Shown here piece by piece: positions 10,922 through 21,282 of a stretch of DNA of 64,000 bases. The translations under genes were made by a program, and so were the position numbers. Each line of letters begins with the position of its first letter. Position 1 is the stretch's first letter. Source of the DNA: Macrothele yani (Eukaryota; Arthropoda; Arachnida; Araneae; Macrothelidae); NCBI GenBank assembly GCA_039090855.1, contig CM077005.1, positions 79,604,607 to 79,668,606 on the forward strand, read 5' to 3'. The notes under the pieces were generated by a model. The model saw only the letters and a list, made by a program, of their open reading frames with translations. It was not told the DNA's origin and ran no database searches.

Positions 10922-13882
10922 TCAACCATTATCAATCCACTGCTGGACGAAGGTCTCCCCAAGTTTCCTCCACAACGGTCTGTCTTGTGCCAGTCTCCTC
11001 CATGTCACCCCTGCATACTTTCGAATTTCATCCACCCATCTCCCATGTGGCCTTCTTCTGGGTCTTTTCCTGTCCCTTGGAATCCAATCTAAAATTTCGG
11101 CTGTCCATCGATGATCTGTCCTTCTGGCAGTATGTCCAGCCCATTGCCATTTCAGGGATTTAACTCTGATCATGATGTCTTCCACTCTTGTCATTTTTCG
11201 GATCCACGAGTTCCTCTTCTTATCTCTCCTGGTTACACCAAGTATGCACCTCTCCATGCTTCTTTGAGTTGTCTGCAGCCTTTGTATGTCTCTTTTAGTT
11301 AAGGTCCACGTCTCTGCACCATACGTAAGCACTGGAAGGATGCATTGATCAAACACTTTTCTTTTAAGACATAATGGCATATTGCTCTTGAAAATTATGC
11401 TGTTTCTTCCAAAAGCTCTCCAGGCAAGTTTTGTACGCCGATTAATTTCTTCATCAATGTGACCCTCACTTGATATCTGCTGTCCAAGATAAACGTACGT
11501 GTCTGTTATCTCCAGCTTTTCTCCATCAATCGATAAATCTTCATTTCTTGTAAAAGCATTGAACATCACTTTTGTCTTCTGAAAGTTCATTTTTAATCCC
11601 ACTTCTTTACTCTTGTCAGCAAGTTCCTGGATCATACTCTGCAGCTCTGATGGGCTAGTTGCAAAAATGACTACGTCATCAGCAAAACGAAGGTGGGTTA
11701 GATAATCTCCATTAATCTTTATCCCCTTGTTTTCCCAGCTCAGTGACTGAAAAACACCCTCCAATGTGGCATTAAAGAGCTTCGGAGATATGGTGTCACC
11801 TTGTCTCACTCCCTTTCCAATTTTTATGTGTGTTGTATTTTCAAACAGCCTAATCTTTGCACTTGCATTTTCATAGATGTTATTAATAATATTAATGTAT
11901 GCATCTTCAATACCGCAGGTTTTCAGAGCCATTGTAACTGCTGATGGTTTCACCGAATCAAAGGCTTTTTCATAATCGATAAAAGCCATGCACAATGGAA
12001 GTTCATATTCCCTCGCTCTTCCAATTAGTTCTCTCAGCACATGGATATGATCTATTGTGCTGTAGCCACTCCTGAATCCAGCTTGTTCTCTCGGTTGAGC
12101 CATGTCCAGTGTTACCTTCAAGCGGTGTGAAAGAACTTTAGTGAAGATTTTATAAACTACTGATAGGAGGCTGATAGGTCTGTAGTTTCCGAGATCCTCA
12201 ATGTCACCTTTCTTATGTAGCAGGATCATTGTAGCGGTGTTCCAATCCTCAGGAATCTTTCCTTCATTAAGGCATTGAGTGAAAATTTGGGCGAGTACTG
12301 TTTCGATTTCTCCACTTGCTTCTTGTATGATGTCTACAGTAATTCCATCTTCTCCTGGAGCTTTTCCCCGCTTCATGTTCTTGATTGCATGTGCAACTTC
12401 TGCTGGAAGGACTGGAGGAACTCTAGTACTGGTATCTTTCATGATGTCTGGAGTGCATGTATCATCCCTTTCATATAATTTGGAGTAGAAATCTTTCACT
12501 CTTGTCAAAATTTCGCCTCTATTTCTTGTTACAGAACCATCTTCTTTTCTCAGTGCCATAATCTGTTTTCTTCCCTTACTGAGATGTCCCTTTGCTATCT
12601 TTAGGCTTTGGTTGTTTTCAATTGCTTTCCTCACTAGTTCACAGTTGAATTTTCTTACGTCTTCAGTGATACTTTTTCGTACTGTCTTGCATAGCTCTAT
12701 ATATTCCACTTTGGAAGTCACATCTTCTTTAGTTGTCCTCATCTCTCTTCTTTTTTGCATCAACATTTTCGTTTTTCCTGATAATTTATTTACATGCAAC
12801 TTGTTCTTAGACCCAGCTAATTTTGTTGCTGTTTCCATAAGAGCTTTGGTTACTTTTCTGTTAACTTCAGAGATGTCCACTTCTTCCGATGTTAGGCCTT
12901 CTAAAGCAGAGAACCTGTTCTTCAGTTCCAACTTGAAGGTATTATGGTGTTTTTTAAGGTTGGTTATGTCAATAGATTTTGTTTGTCTTATGAGCTTGCC
13001 ACGTTCAAGTTTAGTGTTGAGGTGCATCTTACATCTCACCAATCTATGGTCACTACCAGTGTTGAACTTGTTTAGCACACTGCAGTCTTCTATGACGAAT
13101 TTTTTGTTACACATAATAAAATCAATTTCACTTGTCGTCCCATTTGGATGTCTCCATGTCCATTTCCTGTGTGGCTTTTTCTTGAAGAAGGAGTTCATGA
13201 TGAAAAACCCTTCTGCCTCTGCAAACTCAACGAGAGTATTTCCACGCTGGTTTCTGTTGCCGTGACCGAATTTACCTACTGAAGTTTCATTCTGTTGCCG
13301 TTGCCCTATTTTTGCATTGAAATCTCCCATAATTATTTTCAAGTGCTGCTTACCTTTATTATTTAGATGACAAATTTCCTCATAAAATTCTTCAATTTCT
13401 TCTTCAGGATGACTTGTGGTGGGTGCATAAGTTTGAATAATCTGAGCTTGGTATCTTTTCGAGAGTTGGATAACAAGCCGTGCAGCTCTGTCAGAGGAAC
13501 TTTCCACTTCTACAACTTTATCCTTCAGTTTTTTGTTTATTATAAATCCAACACCACTAGTTCTGCCAGTATCTGTCCCACGATAGTAGAAGAGATGTCC
13601 ACTTTTCAGTTCGATGAGATCTTCTCCTTTTCTCCTTACCTCACTTAGCCCCACGATGTCCCACTTGATCCTTTGTAGTTCCTCTTCCAATTCAAGAAGC
13701 CTTGAATCAGAAGATAGGGAGCGTCCATTGTACGTTGCCAAGGTCAGCATCAGATGGCAGCCTAGTCCGGTCCTCCGGGGATTCTTAGCACCCTCTGCCT
13801 TCATGTCGCACTGGCCGCTGCCTTGGCCAGGTACATTCCAGCTGCCGGAGACTGAGGGCCAAGATTTAAGTTGTGGAGTCAT
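10922..13882 (-). CDS. RTE-type endonuclease/reverse transcriptase polyprotein (intact)
   Basis: These 986 codons are uninterrupted. Residues about 45-285 form an EEP/APE-type endonuclease: ATYNGRSL, LSEVRR, YAPT, MGDFNAKIG and SDHRLVRCK. Residues about 285-500 are a charged, Lys/Glu-rich linker. Residues about 500-800 are the reverse transcriptase: KAPGEDGITVDII, NYRPISLLS, AFIDYEKAFDSV (Asp near 636), VRQGDTISP, RFADDVVIFA (Asp pair near 730) and YLGQQIS. The C terminus carries LTYGAETWTLTKRD, RRDKKRNSWIRK and WAGHTARRTDHRW, typical of the family. The start is the first Met after the 5' UTR and is shared with copy 2. Known role: nick the target DNA and copy the element RNA in place (target-primed reverse transcription). 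Whether it is expressed cannot be told from sequence. Confidence 0.95.
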   Translation of the reverse strand: MTPQLKSWPSVSGSWNVPGQGSGQCDMKAEGAKNPRRTGLGCHLMLTLATYNGRSLSSDSRLLELEEELQRIKWDIVGLSEVRRKGEDLIELKSGHLFYYRGTDTGRTSGVGFIINKKLKDKVVEVESSSDRAARLVIQLSKRYQAQIIQTYAPTTSHPEEEIEEFYEEICHLNNKGKQHLKIIMGDFNAKIGQRQQNETSVGKFGHGNRNQRGNTLVEFAEAEGFFIMNSFFKKKPHRKWTWRHPNGTTSEIDFIMCNKKFVIEDCSVLNKFNTGSDHRLVRCKMHLNTKLERGKLIRQTKSIDITNLKKHHNTFKLELKNRFSALEGLTSEEVDISEVNRKVTKALMETATKLAGSKNKLHVNKLSGKTKMLMQKRREMRTTKEDVTSKVEYIELCKTVRKSITEDVRKFNCELVRKAIENNQSLKIAKGHLSKGRKQIMALRKEDGSVTRNRGEILTRVKDFYSKLYERDDTCTPDIMKDTSTRVPPVLPAEVAHAIKNMKRGKAPGEDGITVDIIQEASGEIETVLAQIFTQCLNEGKIPEDWNTATMILLHKKGDIEDLGNYRPISLLSVVYKIFTKVLSHRLKVTLDMAQPREQAGFRSGYSTIDHIHVLRELIGRAREYELPLCMAFIDYEKAFDSVKPSAVTMALKTCGIEDAYINIINNIYENASAKIRLFENTTHIKIGKGVRQGDTISPKLFNATLEGVFQSLSWENKGIKINGDYLTHLRFADDVVIFATSPSELQSMIQELADKSKEVGLKMNFQKTKVMFNAFTRNEDLSIDGEKLEITDTYVYLGQQISSEGHIDEEINRRTKLAWRAFGRNSIIFKSNMPLCLKRKVFDQCILPVLTYGAETWTLTKRDIQRLQTTQRSMERCILGVTRRDKKRNSWIRKMTRVEDIMIRVKSLKWQWAGHTARRTDHRWTAEILDWIPRDRKRPRRRPHGRWVDEIRKYAGVTWRRLAQDRPLWRKLGETFVQQWIDNG

Positions 13883-13989
13883 TTTGGAGGGGTTTGGCCA
13901 TAACTCACCACGCTGGCCAAGCGGGTTGGTGAGTGTGGGATAGAATTTCCTCTAATCCCGATGGTATAGTTATACCGCTATTTGCGGTC

Positions 13990-14091
13990 GTCAGAGCCCC
14001 TTTAGTAGGAACAGGATGCACCACGAGAAGGCGGGGTTGACATTTGTCAAGGAGAGGCTGTGATGTTACGCATCACCTGACCTTACATCCC
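13990..14091 (-). ncRNA. Candidate HDV-like ribozyme, RTE copy 4 5' end
   Basis: This is the ribozyme-like leader of the copy with the intact ORF. P1 left is 14091-14085, and CUAA is at 14005-14002 on the minus strand. P2 (CCCC/GGGG), P3 (GCC/GGU) and P1 (GGGAUGU/GCAUCCU) are all complete. Two further small hairpins (CCGC/GCGG-like and GGTATA/TATACC) follow downstream in the 5' UTR. Predicted cleavage is immediately before G at 14091, which would free the element's 5' end from a read-through transcript. Confidence 0.52.
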
Positions 14092-14115
14092 TACATATAT
14101 ATATATATATATATA

Positions 14116-15538
14116 CAGGGGGATTCAGCTAAGCGTGTACAAACGTCTGGGAATGGTAGGTTTCACAAAGACAAATCGGCATCACATAGCAATGCAGGGT
14201 CGGAAACGCCATCTTCATGCGGTAGATGGCGTTGTTCGGCCGCGAGACTGCTCATACGTTCTTTCAAGATACCGTCATTTGTAAACCTCCCGCAGAGGTA
14301 GTAGGATGGCTGAGTTCACGAACGCGGAAATGGCTGATATGCACCTCTCATACGGAGCAGCGGACTGCAATGTACGAGCCGCCATGCGACTGTACCAGAA
14401 ACGGCAGTGTTTGCACGGCTGCATCAGAGGTTATGCGACACTGATTCTTTCCAGGGGCCTGTCAGATGTCGGGAATGATGGGTACGGACTCCTGTCATCG
14501 AAGAGAATGTGTTAAGTCATACATCAGATCCTCCGAGTGCCAGCACACGAGCAATTTCCTATCGGCTCGGCCTGTCACAATCCACCGTATGGAGGGTTCT
14601 GCACGAAGACCAATTGCATCCATATTATGTACAGCGCTAAGCCCTGAGGATTACCCTCATCGCATTGCATTTGCGCAATGGTACATGCAGAAGAGTGCAG
14701 CAGAACCCCAATTTCCTGCTTCTGTGCTGTTTACAGAAGAAGCTTGCTTTACACGGGAAGGTTGCTTCAATACACATAATGTGCTTGTATGGGCGATGGA
14801 GAACCCCCATGACGTACGACCACTTGCAGAACAAAACCGTTTTGCTGTTAATGTTTGGGCCGGCATTGTCGGGATCACTTAGTTGGCATACCTTATGCCT
14901 CCTCGTCTGGACGGAAGGAGTTACCGGATATTTCTGGAGGACGTCTTGCTAGAGCTATTGAACGAACAACAGGTCCCTCAGTTTCTGCGCCGTGCAATGT
15001 AGTTCCAGCACGATGGGACCCCCTCCCATTTCAGCAATGACGTTCGTCATCACTTAAACATGATATTTGGATATCAGTGGATCGGACGTGGTGGTCCTGT
15101 TCATTGGCCTGCAAGATTGCCGGACTTAACATATCTTGGTTACTTCTTCTGGGATTACATCAAAGGACTGGTATACGACACTCATTTTGAAAGTGATGAG
15201 GACCTTGCAGCACGCACCTGTGTAGCTGCTTCGGAAGTTCGAGACACGCTATGAATTTCCCAAAATGTACGTGATTCCAGGCACCGACGATGTCAAGCGT
15301 GTGTTACAGCTCAGGGTCGCAACTTTGAACACTTTCTGTAAACTCAATACATTTCGCAAATGTCTCGTGAGTAATAAAACGCATTTTGTTCTCTTACGTG
15401 CTGCTCTTTCATTTCTCGTCGTCTCCGTACACTAGCACATGAAGATGACGTTCCCGACCCCGCATTTCTGTGATTCCGATTTGTCTTTGTGCAACCTACC
15501 CCCCCAGAAGTTTGTACACTCTTAACTGAATCACCCTG
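14116..15538 (+). mobile_element. Mariner-like DNA transposon with both TIRs, 1423 bp
   Basis: The left end starts CAGGGGGATTCAGCTAAG at 14116. The right end, read inverted from 15538, starts CAGGGTGATTCAGTTAAG. Similarity between the ends continues for about 50 bp (GTGTACAAAC and beyond). TA dinucleotides flank both ends (14114-14115, 15539-15540), and the surrounding DNA is a (TA)n tract, so the element landed in the microsatellite next to RTE copy 4. The transposase inside is degenerate. Confidence 0.92.
14306..15254 (+). pseudogene. Mariner-like transposase, DUF4817-type N terminus (degenerate)
   Basis: It begins MAEFTNAEMADMHLSYG, the helix-turn-helix signature of the arthropod DUF4817/mariner group. 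It continues in other frames with ASVLFTEEACFTREG, NRFAVNVWAGIVG and WIGRGGPVHWPARLPDLTY. The first catalytic position reads TEE where the family has TDE, and the SPDLSPLD motif has become LPDLTYLG. At least four frameshifts are needed. It would have cut and pasted the element; it is now inactive. Confidence 0.85.
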
Positions 15539-15764
15539 TATATATATATATATATACACACACAGACTTAGTGCTAATTGCCAAAACAAAGCGTTAATAA
15601 TCACGAACGTTTATTCAGCATGGGTGTCCGTGGTGAAACACAGAATACAATAAAAGTGAGGAATCTACAGTATGCTCCGGTTTCAAGTGAGTCAGAGTAT
15701 CATGCGAAGTACAAGCTCGAAAACGCACAACAAGAAACAAGCACTGATCATGCTACACTAAATA

Positions 15765-16966
15765 CACCGATGAGTTATTACATTACGACCACTCCCAGCT
15801 TAGAGAAATGAGCGTGCCTTGAGACCGAACGGTTGCGCAGGTGAAGTTCACAGTGTAATATATTTACAACCCGAGGACTGGCTCTGAGTTAGTAGAGTGT
15901 AGTAGTGCTTACGGTCAGAATAGGAAAAGCTGCCGCTTTATCGGAGTTTGCTAAAGGACAAATTGTGTTGGCACGGCGCTTCGGAACTACGATCTCGGAA
16001 ACGGCGCGGCTTGTGGGTTGTTCAAGTTCCACTGAAACGAATATGCATCAAACGTGCTGCACAGATGGACAAACGGCAGACTATCGTCCAGTCGTGTGTC
16101 GTCCTCAGCTCATCGATGCCAAAGGGGAACGAAGACTGTCGAGCATTATTCACAGAGACCACAGGGCCACAGTGCGACAAATCACCCGCACTACAACAGT
16201 GGTGATCAAGGCAATGTGTCGCATCACACAGTTCATCGCAGCTTTCTGCAAATGGCCCTGCGTAGCCGAAGACCCAGCCGGTTCCCAGGCTCACTGCTCG
16301 TCATCGCCAACAACGCAGGAAATGGACTCAAAATCATTGAGATTGGACCGTAGATGATTGGAAGTAAGTGGCCTGGTCTGCCAAGTCAAGATTCTTGGTG
16401 CATCTCGTAGACGGCCGAGCGCGGATACGCAGATTACCAAAGGAGGCTATGGCACCTGGACACAATGTTGGGAGGAAACAGGCCGGCAGCGGCGGTGTTA
16501 TGCTGTGGGCCATGTTTTCTTGGGGCACTTTAGATCAATTATCCCAATAGCAAACATCGTTGCGGACCAAGTTCACCCATTGATGGCAACTGTGTTATCT
16601 GCTGGTGATGGCCATTAGCAATAGGATAATGCGCCATGCCACACTGCCAGAATTGTCAAGAAGTGGTTCGAGGAACATGTTGATGACTTTCTGTTAATGA
16701 CCTGGCCTCGAAATTCACCTGATATGAACCCAATCGAACATTTGTGGTTCGACTTGGAAAAGCGGGTGTGCGCTAAATACCACCACCCCGAAATGTACAG
16801 GAACTGGAGTACTTGCTGTTGACATTATGGTACCAGAAACCTCAGGATACCGAACCTATCGCCACCTCATCTAATCGATGCCTCACTGAGTGGCCGCTGT
16901 TTTGCGGGCTAAAAGGGGTCCGACAGCTTATTAGATAGGTGGTAATAATGTAATGGTTCATCGGTG
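15765..16966 (+). mobile_element. Tc1-like DNA transposon with both TIRs, 1202 bp
   Basis: The left end is CACCGATGAGTTATTACATT at 15765. The right end read inverted from 16966 is CACCGATGAACCATTACATT. Both are flanked by TA (15763-15764, 16967-16968). It is shorter than the 1.4-1.5 kb Tc1 elements in this window, because of internal deletions in the transposase. Confidence 0.9.
15917..16935 (+). pseudogene. Tc1 transposase (degenerate)
   Basis: Recognisable fragments in several frames: AALSEFAKGQIVLARRFGTT and ISETARLVGCS (paired-like helix-turn-helix), LIDAKGERRLS, HQGNVSHHTVHRSFL, VMLWAMFSWGTLDQ and IVADQVHPLMATV. After these come the DNAPCHTARIVK-like segment and MNPIEHLWFDLEKRV, which carries the third catalytic acidic residue. 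Many indels and stops separate them. There is no coding potential. Confidence 0.88.
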
Positions 16967-17249
16967 TACAAGCACGAACAAACTATAATATTAGATTGTA
17001 ATTTCATTTATAACATTTCTACAAGGATCGCAAATCATATGCATTGCGTCCAGCAAAGGAATTTTTTCGATTTTTGATGCCGATCCGTCGTTGGCGTTAC
17101 TTGCATTTAAACTTTTTCTTCTTATGTTCTTTCGGCTTTTTAAAAATTTTCATTATGCTTTAGTTAAGATACAGGACAATCAACGTCGTGTCTGAGACAA
17201 GAAGAAAATATTTATTTTGGTTAACTGCATTTTTCAATGAGCTGAAACA

Positions 17250-17822
17250 TTGTTTACCATCAACACGACCTTTCTTTCCATAATTCCTTATCCCATTTCA
17301 AAAGACTTTCAGTGGCAATGTGAAGGGGCACCAATAGGATCTCCCCTATCCACAACCCTTGCAGAAATCTGCATGCAAGAATTGGAAAACAAAGTACTTC
17401 AGTCAACCAGTTACAGATGTATATTATATCTTAGATATGTAGATGATATTTTGGTATTCTGGAACCATCCTTTGAAATACCTACCAACATTTGTATCTGA
17501 GTTATCAAATGTATTCAACACTATAAAGTTTACTGTAGAATATGAAAGTAATTATAATTTACCATTTCTAGATATCATGCTCACTAGAAACCCGTCTAAA
17601 TCAACTGTTAATTCTTCAGTATATAGAAAACCAGAATCAGATATGATACTAATGCCTTGGGCATCAGCACACCCATGGAGCTACAAGGAATCGTCGATAT
17701 ATTTTCTTATAAGAAGAGCTTTCACTCATTCTTCCACCACAGCTCTTCGAAAGCAAGAAATAGATACCATTTATAATATCACCCTAATCACGGATATCCA
17801 AATGAAACCATACATAGGATAG
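17250..17822 (+). pseudogene. Penelope-like reverse transcriptase fragment
   Basis: This 190-codon stretch contains GAPIGSPLSTTLAEICMQEL, YLRYVDDILVFW (catalytic Asp pair) and YNLPFLDIMLTR, motifs in the order used by PLE reverse transcriptases. The N-terminal half of the RT is missing. A frameshift near 17810 leads into RIVAKIKRNRTKTLTSVYEEK, which continues across the RTE insertion into DRKYIGSLPFVPK at 19459. The first Met is not a natural start. Confidence 0.88.
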
Positions 17823-17877
17823 TAGCCAAGATTAAAAGGAACAGGACTAAAACATTAACATCTGTATATGAAGAAAA

Positions 17878-19450
17878 GAAGATGGTTCTGTAACAAGAAA
17901 TAGAGGCAAAATTTTGACAAGAGTGAAAGATTTCTATTCCAAATTATATAAAAGCGATGATACATGTACTCCAGACATCATGAAAGGTACCAGTACCAGA
18001 GTTCTTCCAGTCTACCCAGCAGAAGTTGCACATGCAATCAAGAACATGAAGCGGGGATAAGCTCCAGGAAAAGATGGATTTACTGTAGACATCATACAAG
18101 GAGCAAGTGGAGAAATTGAAACAGTACTCGCCCAAGTTTTCACTCGATGTCTTAATGAAGGGAAGATTTCTGAGGATTAGAACAACGCTACAATGATCCT
18201 GCTACCAAAAAAAGGTGACATTGAGGATCTCAGGAACTACAGACCTATCAGCCTCCTATCAGTGGTTTATAAAATCTTCACTAAAGTTCTTTCACTTCGC
18301 TTGAAGGTAACACTGGACATGGCTCAACCGAGAGAACAAGCTGGATTCAGGAGTGGCTACAGCACAATAGATCATATCCACGTACTGAGAGAACTAATTG
18401 AAAGAGCGAGGGAATATGAACTTCCATTGTGCATGGCTTTTATCGATTATGAAAAAGCCTTTGGTTCGGTGAAACCATCAGCAATTACAATGGCTTTGAA
18501 ATCCTACGGTGTTGAAGATGCATAAATTAATATTATTAATAACATCTATGAAAATGCAAGTGCAAAGATTCGGCTGTTTGAGAATACAGTAGACATAAAA
18601 GTTGGAAGGGAGTGAGACAAGGTGACACCATATCTCCGAAGCTCTTTAATGCCACATTGGAAAATGTCTTTCAATCACTGAAATGGGAAAAAAAGGGATA
18701 AAGATTAATGGATATTATCTAACTCACCTTCGTTTTGCTAATGACGTAGGCATTTTTGCAACTACCCCATCAGAGCTGCAGAGTATGATCCAGGAACTTG
18801 CTGACAAGAGTAAAGAAGTGGGATTGAAATGAACTTTCAGAAGACAAAAGTGATGTTCAATGCTTTTACAAGAAATGAAGATTTATCGATTGATGGAGAA
18901 AAGCTGGAGATAATAGATAGGTACGTTTATCTTGGACAGCAGATATCAAGTGAGGGTCACATTGATGAAGAAATTAATCGGAGTATAAAACTTGCCTGGA
19001 GAGCTTTTGGAAGAAACAGCATAATTTTCAAGAGCAATATGCCATTATGTCTGAAAAGAAAAGTGTTTGATCAAGGCATCCTTCCAGTGCTTACGTATGG
19101 TGCAGAAACACGGACCTTAACAAAAAGTGACATTCAAAGGCTGCAGACAACTCATAGAAGTATGGAGAGGTGCATGCTTGGTGTAACCAGGAGAGATAAG
19201 AAGAGGAACTCGTGGATCTGAAAAATGACGCCAGAAGGACAGACCATCGATGGACAGCCGAAATTTTAGATTGGATTCCAAGGGACAGGAAAAGACCCAG
19301 AAGAAGACCACATGGAAGATGGGTGGATGAAATTCGAAAGTATGCGGGAGTAACATGGAGGAGACTGGCACAAGACAGACCGTTGTGGAAGAGACTTGAA
19401 AAGACCTTCGTCCAGCAGTGGATTGATAATGGTTGACAATGATAATGATG
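17878..19450 (+). mobile_element. 5'-truncated RTE inserted in the Penelope-like element
   Basis: Homology to RTE copy 4 begins at AAGATGGTTCTGTAACAAG (middle of the linker) and ends in the GATAATGATG tail. ATGAAGAAAA occurs at 17868-17877 and 19448-19457, consistent with a target-site duplication of about 10 bp. A segment of the C-terminal coding region around 19220 is deleted (WIRK... to ARRTDHRW). RT motifs AFIDYEKAFGSV and the former FADD (now FANDVG) are visible. Frames are broken near 18060, 18180, 18525, 18610 and 18825. Confidence 0.9.
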
Positions 19451-19455
19451 AAGAA

Positions 19456-19924
19456 AAAGATAGGAAATACATTGGTTCTCTTCCCTTTGTACCGAAAATG
19501 TGCTATTCCATGAAAACGATATGTCATAAATCCGATTTTGATATTGGAATAAGCACAACCAACATTAAGTCCTTACTTCTGAAAGACAGAGATCCTGTGC
19601 TTTTTGATGTAAAACATGGTGTATATGTTATCCCTCTTAACAGTATAGAAGAAAATGAACAACAAAAAGTGTACATAGGCTCCACTTTTTGTTCAATATC
19701 AATTAGATTAAAAGAACATAAATATGATTAAAAATAGAGATACAATCACAGCTTTAGCACGACTTGTAAACCAAGGTAATTATCTTCCTGCCTGGAACGA
19801 GATTAAAATTCTCAACACACCAAAATCTAGATCAACTTTAAGATTCGTTAAGAGTTTGTATATTATGAAATATGAGAATACAGCATGTAATGATAATTTA
19901 CCAGAATTTATACCTATAACGTGA
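19456..19924 (+). pseudogene. Penelope-like GIY-YIG endonuclease domain (one frameshift)
   Basis: After the linker (DRKYIGSLPFVPKMCYSMK and Cys/His residues) comes GVYVIPL, then KVYIGST about 20 residues on: the GIY and YIG halves. RLKEHKYD and IKNRDTITALARL follow, then FVKSLYIMKYENTACNDNL to the stop at 19922-19924. A frameshift at about 19728 separates RLKEHKYD from IKNRD. In PLEs this nuclease makes the nick that primes reverse transcription. Confidence 0.87.
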
Positions 19925-20125
19925 AAAACATACTTGGGTTTGTCGGGTTAGGTATTAATAAATCAATAAATTATACCTATTAATTTTATGTTTGAAGGGA
20001 ACGAGCTAGATCGTACTCTACTCTCATTGGTTAAGCCCATTTTATGCTAGTTACGTCATTACGTCTGTAGTCTTATATAAATAACACAGTGTTTGTCCCG
20101 TTCGTTTGGCGAATTTTAACAGCAT

Positions 20126-20182
20126 CTGAAGATGGTACCCACTTTGGGCACCGAAAGATCTCATGTGTGTACATATCTTATT
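20126..20182 (+). ncRNA. Hammerhead-like core in the PLE 3' region (candidate)
   Basis: CTGAAGA (20126-20132) matches the CUGANGA core. TGGTACCC...GGGCACC forms a stem II-like hairpin with one mismatch, followed by GAAA (20153-20156). Then AGAT...ATCT could make a 4-bp stem III ending in UH. Stem I pairing before CTGA is poor. PLEs are known to carry minimal hammerhead motifs, so this may be a decayed one. Confidence 0.35.
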
Positions 20183-20220
20183 ATATCATCTTTTTAAATG
20201 TATATATTAAATATTTTAAC

Positions 20221-21050
20221 ATTGTAGTTAAAATAGTTATCGTGTCATTTTGGTAGTTTTTCATGTATGTAGTTATCGGCACGAGGTAAATTCACAGTAT
20301 ATATAGATGATAAATCGTTTTTAAGCTTCACGCGCTAGTCAGGTATGGCTCTGAAGCAAAGACTCGTCTCATCCATATTAAAAATTTTGCGATATTCATA
20401 ATTTTCAAGGATTCTAGCTAAGCATTTACATGGTTATTTGTCGGCATCTCCTTTTCCATCATGTATATTTTCTAATACGGTGTTGTTTCTTTGCTTCTAT
20501 TCCGCAAGAGACTCATCACTTGCTCTGAAATCGTACTCTCAGGGAAAGTTTCCTCTTTCCCAACATTCCTTCTCTGCTGATTGGAGCATTCATAAGCTTC
20601 CCATTCCTCAATCACTTTAAAAGGGCTTTTTTTTTCTCCCTACTCCTGTTCTTTTTCAAGAGCTGTTCTTTTACGTGTTCTTGTTCAGTTTAGCTGTTCA
20701 TTCGTAATCCACTGTTTCACGAGACTAAAAAAGTGCAATATACTATTTGACATAAAAAGATATGTATAAAAATGAAATAAAACGAATTAAATATGCATAT
20801 GCATATAATGAGCATTGTTCTTATTAATAAACCGAAGTTGCGTTTAGACGTGCTTTAGTAAATACGCTCTGGAACAGATGTGCAAGGAAAAAGAACACGA
20901 GCAACGATAACACCTCCTATCCCCCCCCCTTCCCCGTGTTAAGAGCAGAAAAGAACAACTCAACCACAGAGCAGCTTTCCACAACACTTCCAGTTCCGCA
21001 CAAAAAGAAGAATAGAGCTAACACTAACACCAAAGCAGAAATCTGCTGCG
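20221..21050. other. No identifiable gene
   Basis: AT-rich DNA with pyrimidine-rich patches, such as the (C)9 run near 20921. No recognised element, exon or RNA gene. Confidence 0.5.
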
Positions 21051-21282
21051 CTTTTTTTCATTTTTTTATTTGAGTGTTTAATGACCACCATGAGCAACTC
21101 ATTGAACTATAACCAGTCGCTCAGTCGCTCGTCCCTAATTTAGGACCACTGGTTCCAGAGAAGGGAGCGAACTAGTATCATAAAACAAACACAACATCCA
21201 TGCCTCACCGGGATTCAAACCCGGACCCATCTCGGATGAATGGTTAGATGCCAGCTGTTACACCACTATGCCACTGCGATTT
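21051..21282 (-). repeat. tRNA-derived SINE copy
   Basis: Poly(T) lies at the left, then the inverted SINE tail (GTTTAATGACCACCATGAGC), the core CCCTAATTTAGG-ACCACTGG and the tRNA-related head with an inverted B box (GGGATTCAAACCC). Transcribed rightward to leftward by RNA polymerase III when intact. Moderately diverged from the copy at 29520. Confidence 0.88.

Larger units (their letters stand above)
10902..14091 (-). mobile_element. RTE-type non-LTR retrotransposon, copy 4 (full length, intact ORF)
   Basis: The 5' end is at 14091 and the ATC/TA 3' tail at about 10902. The element is about 3.19 kb: a 209-bp 5' UTR, one ORF (13882-10922) and a very short 3' end after the stop. The absence of a separate gag-like ORF1, the endonuclease-RT order, the length of about 1000 codons and a microsatellite tail instead of poly(A) fit the RTE superfamily. 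I cannot settle the clade (RTE, RTEX or Proto2). This copy is the best candidate for a recently active master element. Confidence 0.95.
17245..20220 (+). mobile_element. Penelope-like element, 5'-truncated and split by an RTE insertion
   Basis: An RT segment (17250-17820) and a GIY-YIG nuclease segment (about 19455-19924) lie in the same orientation. Between them sits a 5'-truncated RTE (about 17878-19450). RT followed by C-terminal GIY-YIG is diagnostic of endonuclease-bearing Penelope-like elements. The 3' boundary is not clear; a hammerhead-like core lies at 20126-20156. There is no long terminal repeat on the left, so the element is 5'-truncated near 17245. Confidence 0.88.
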
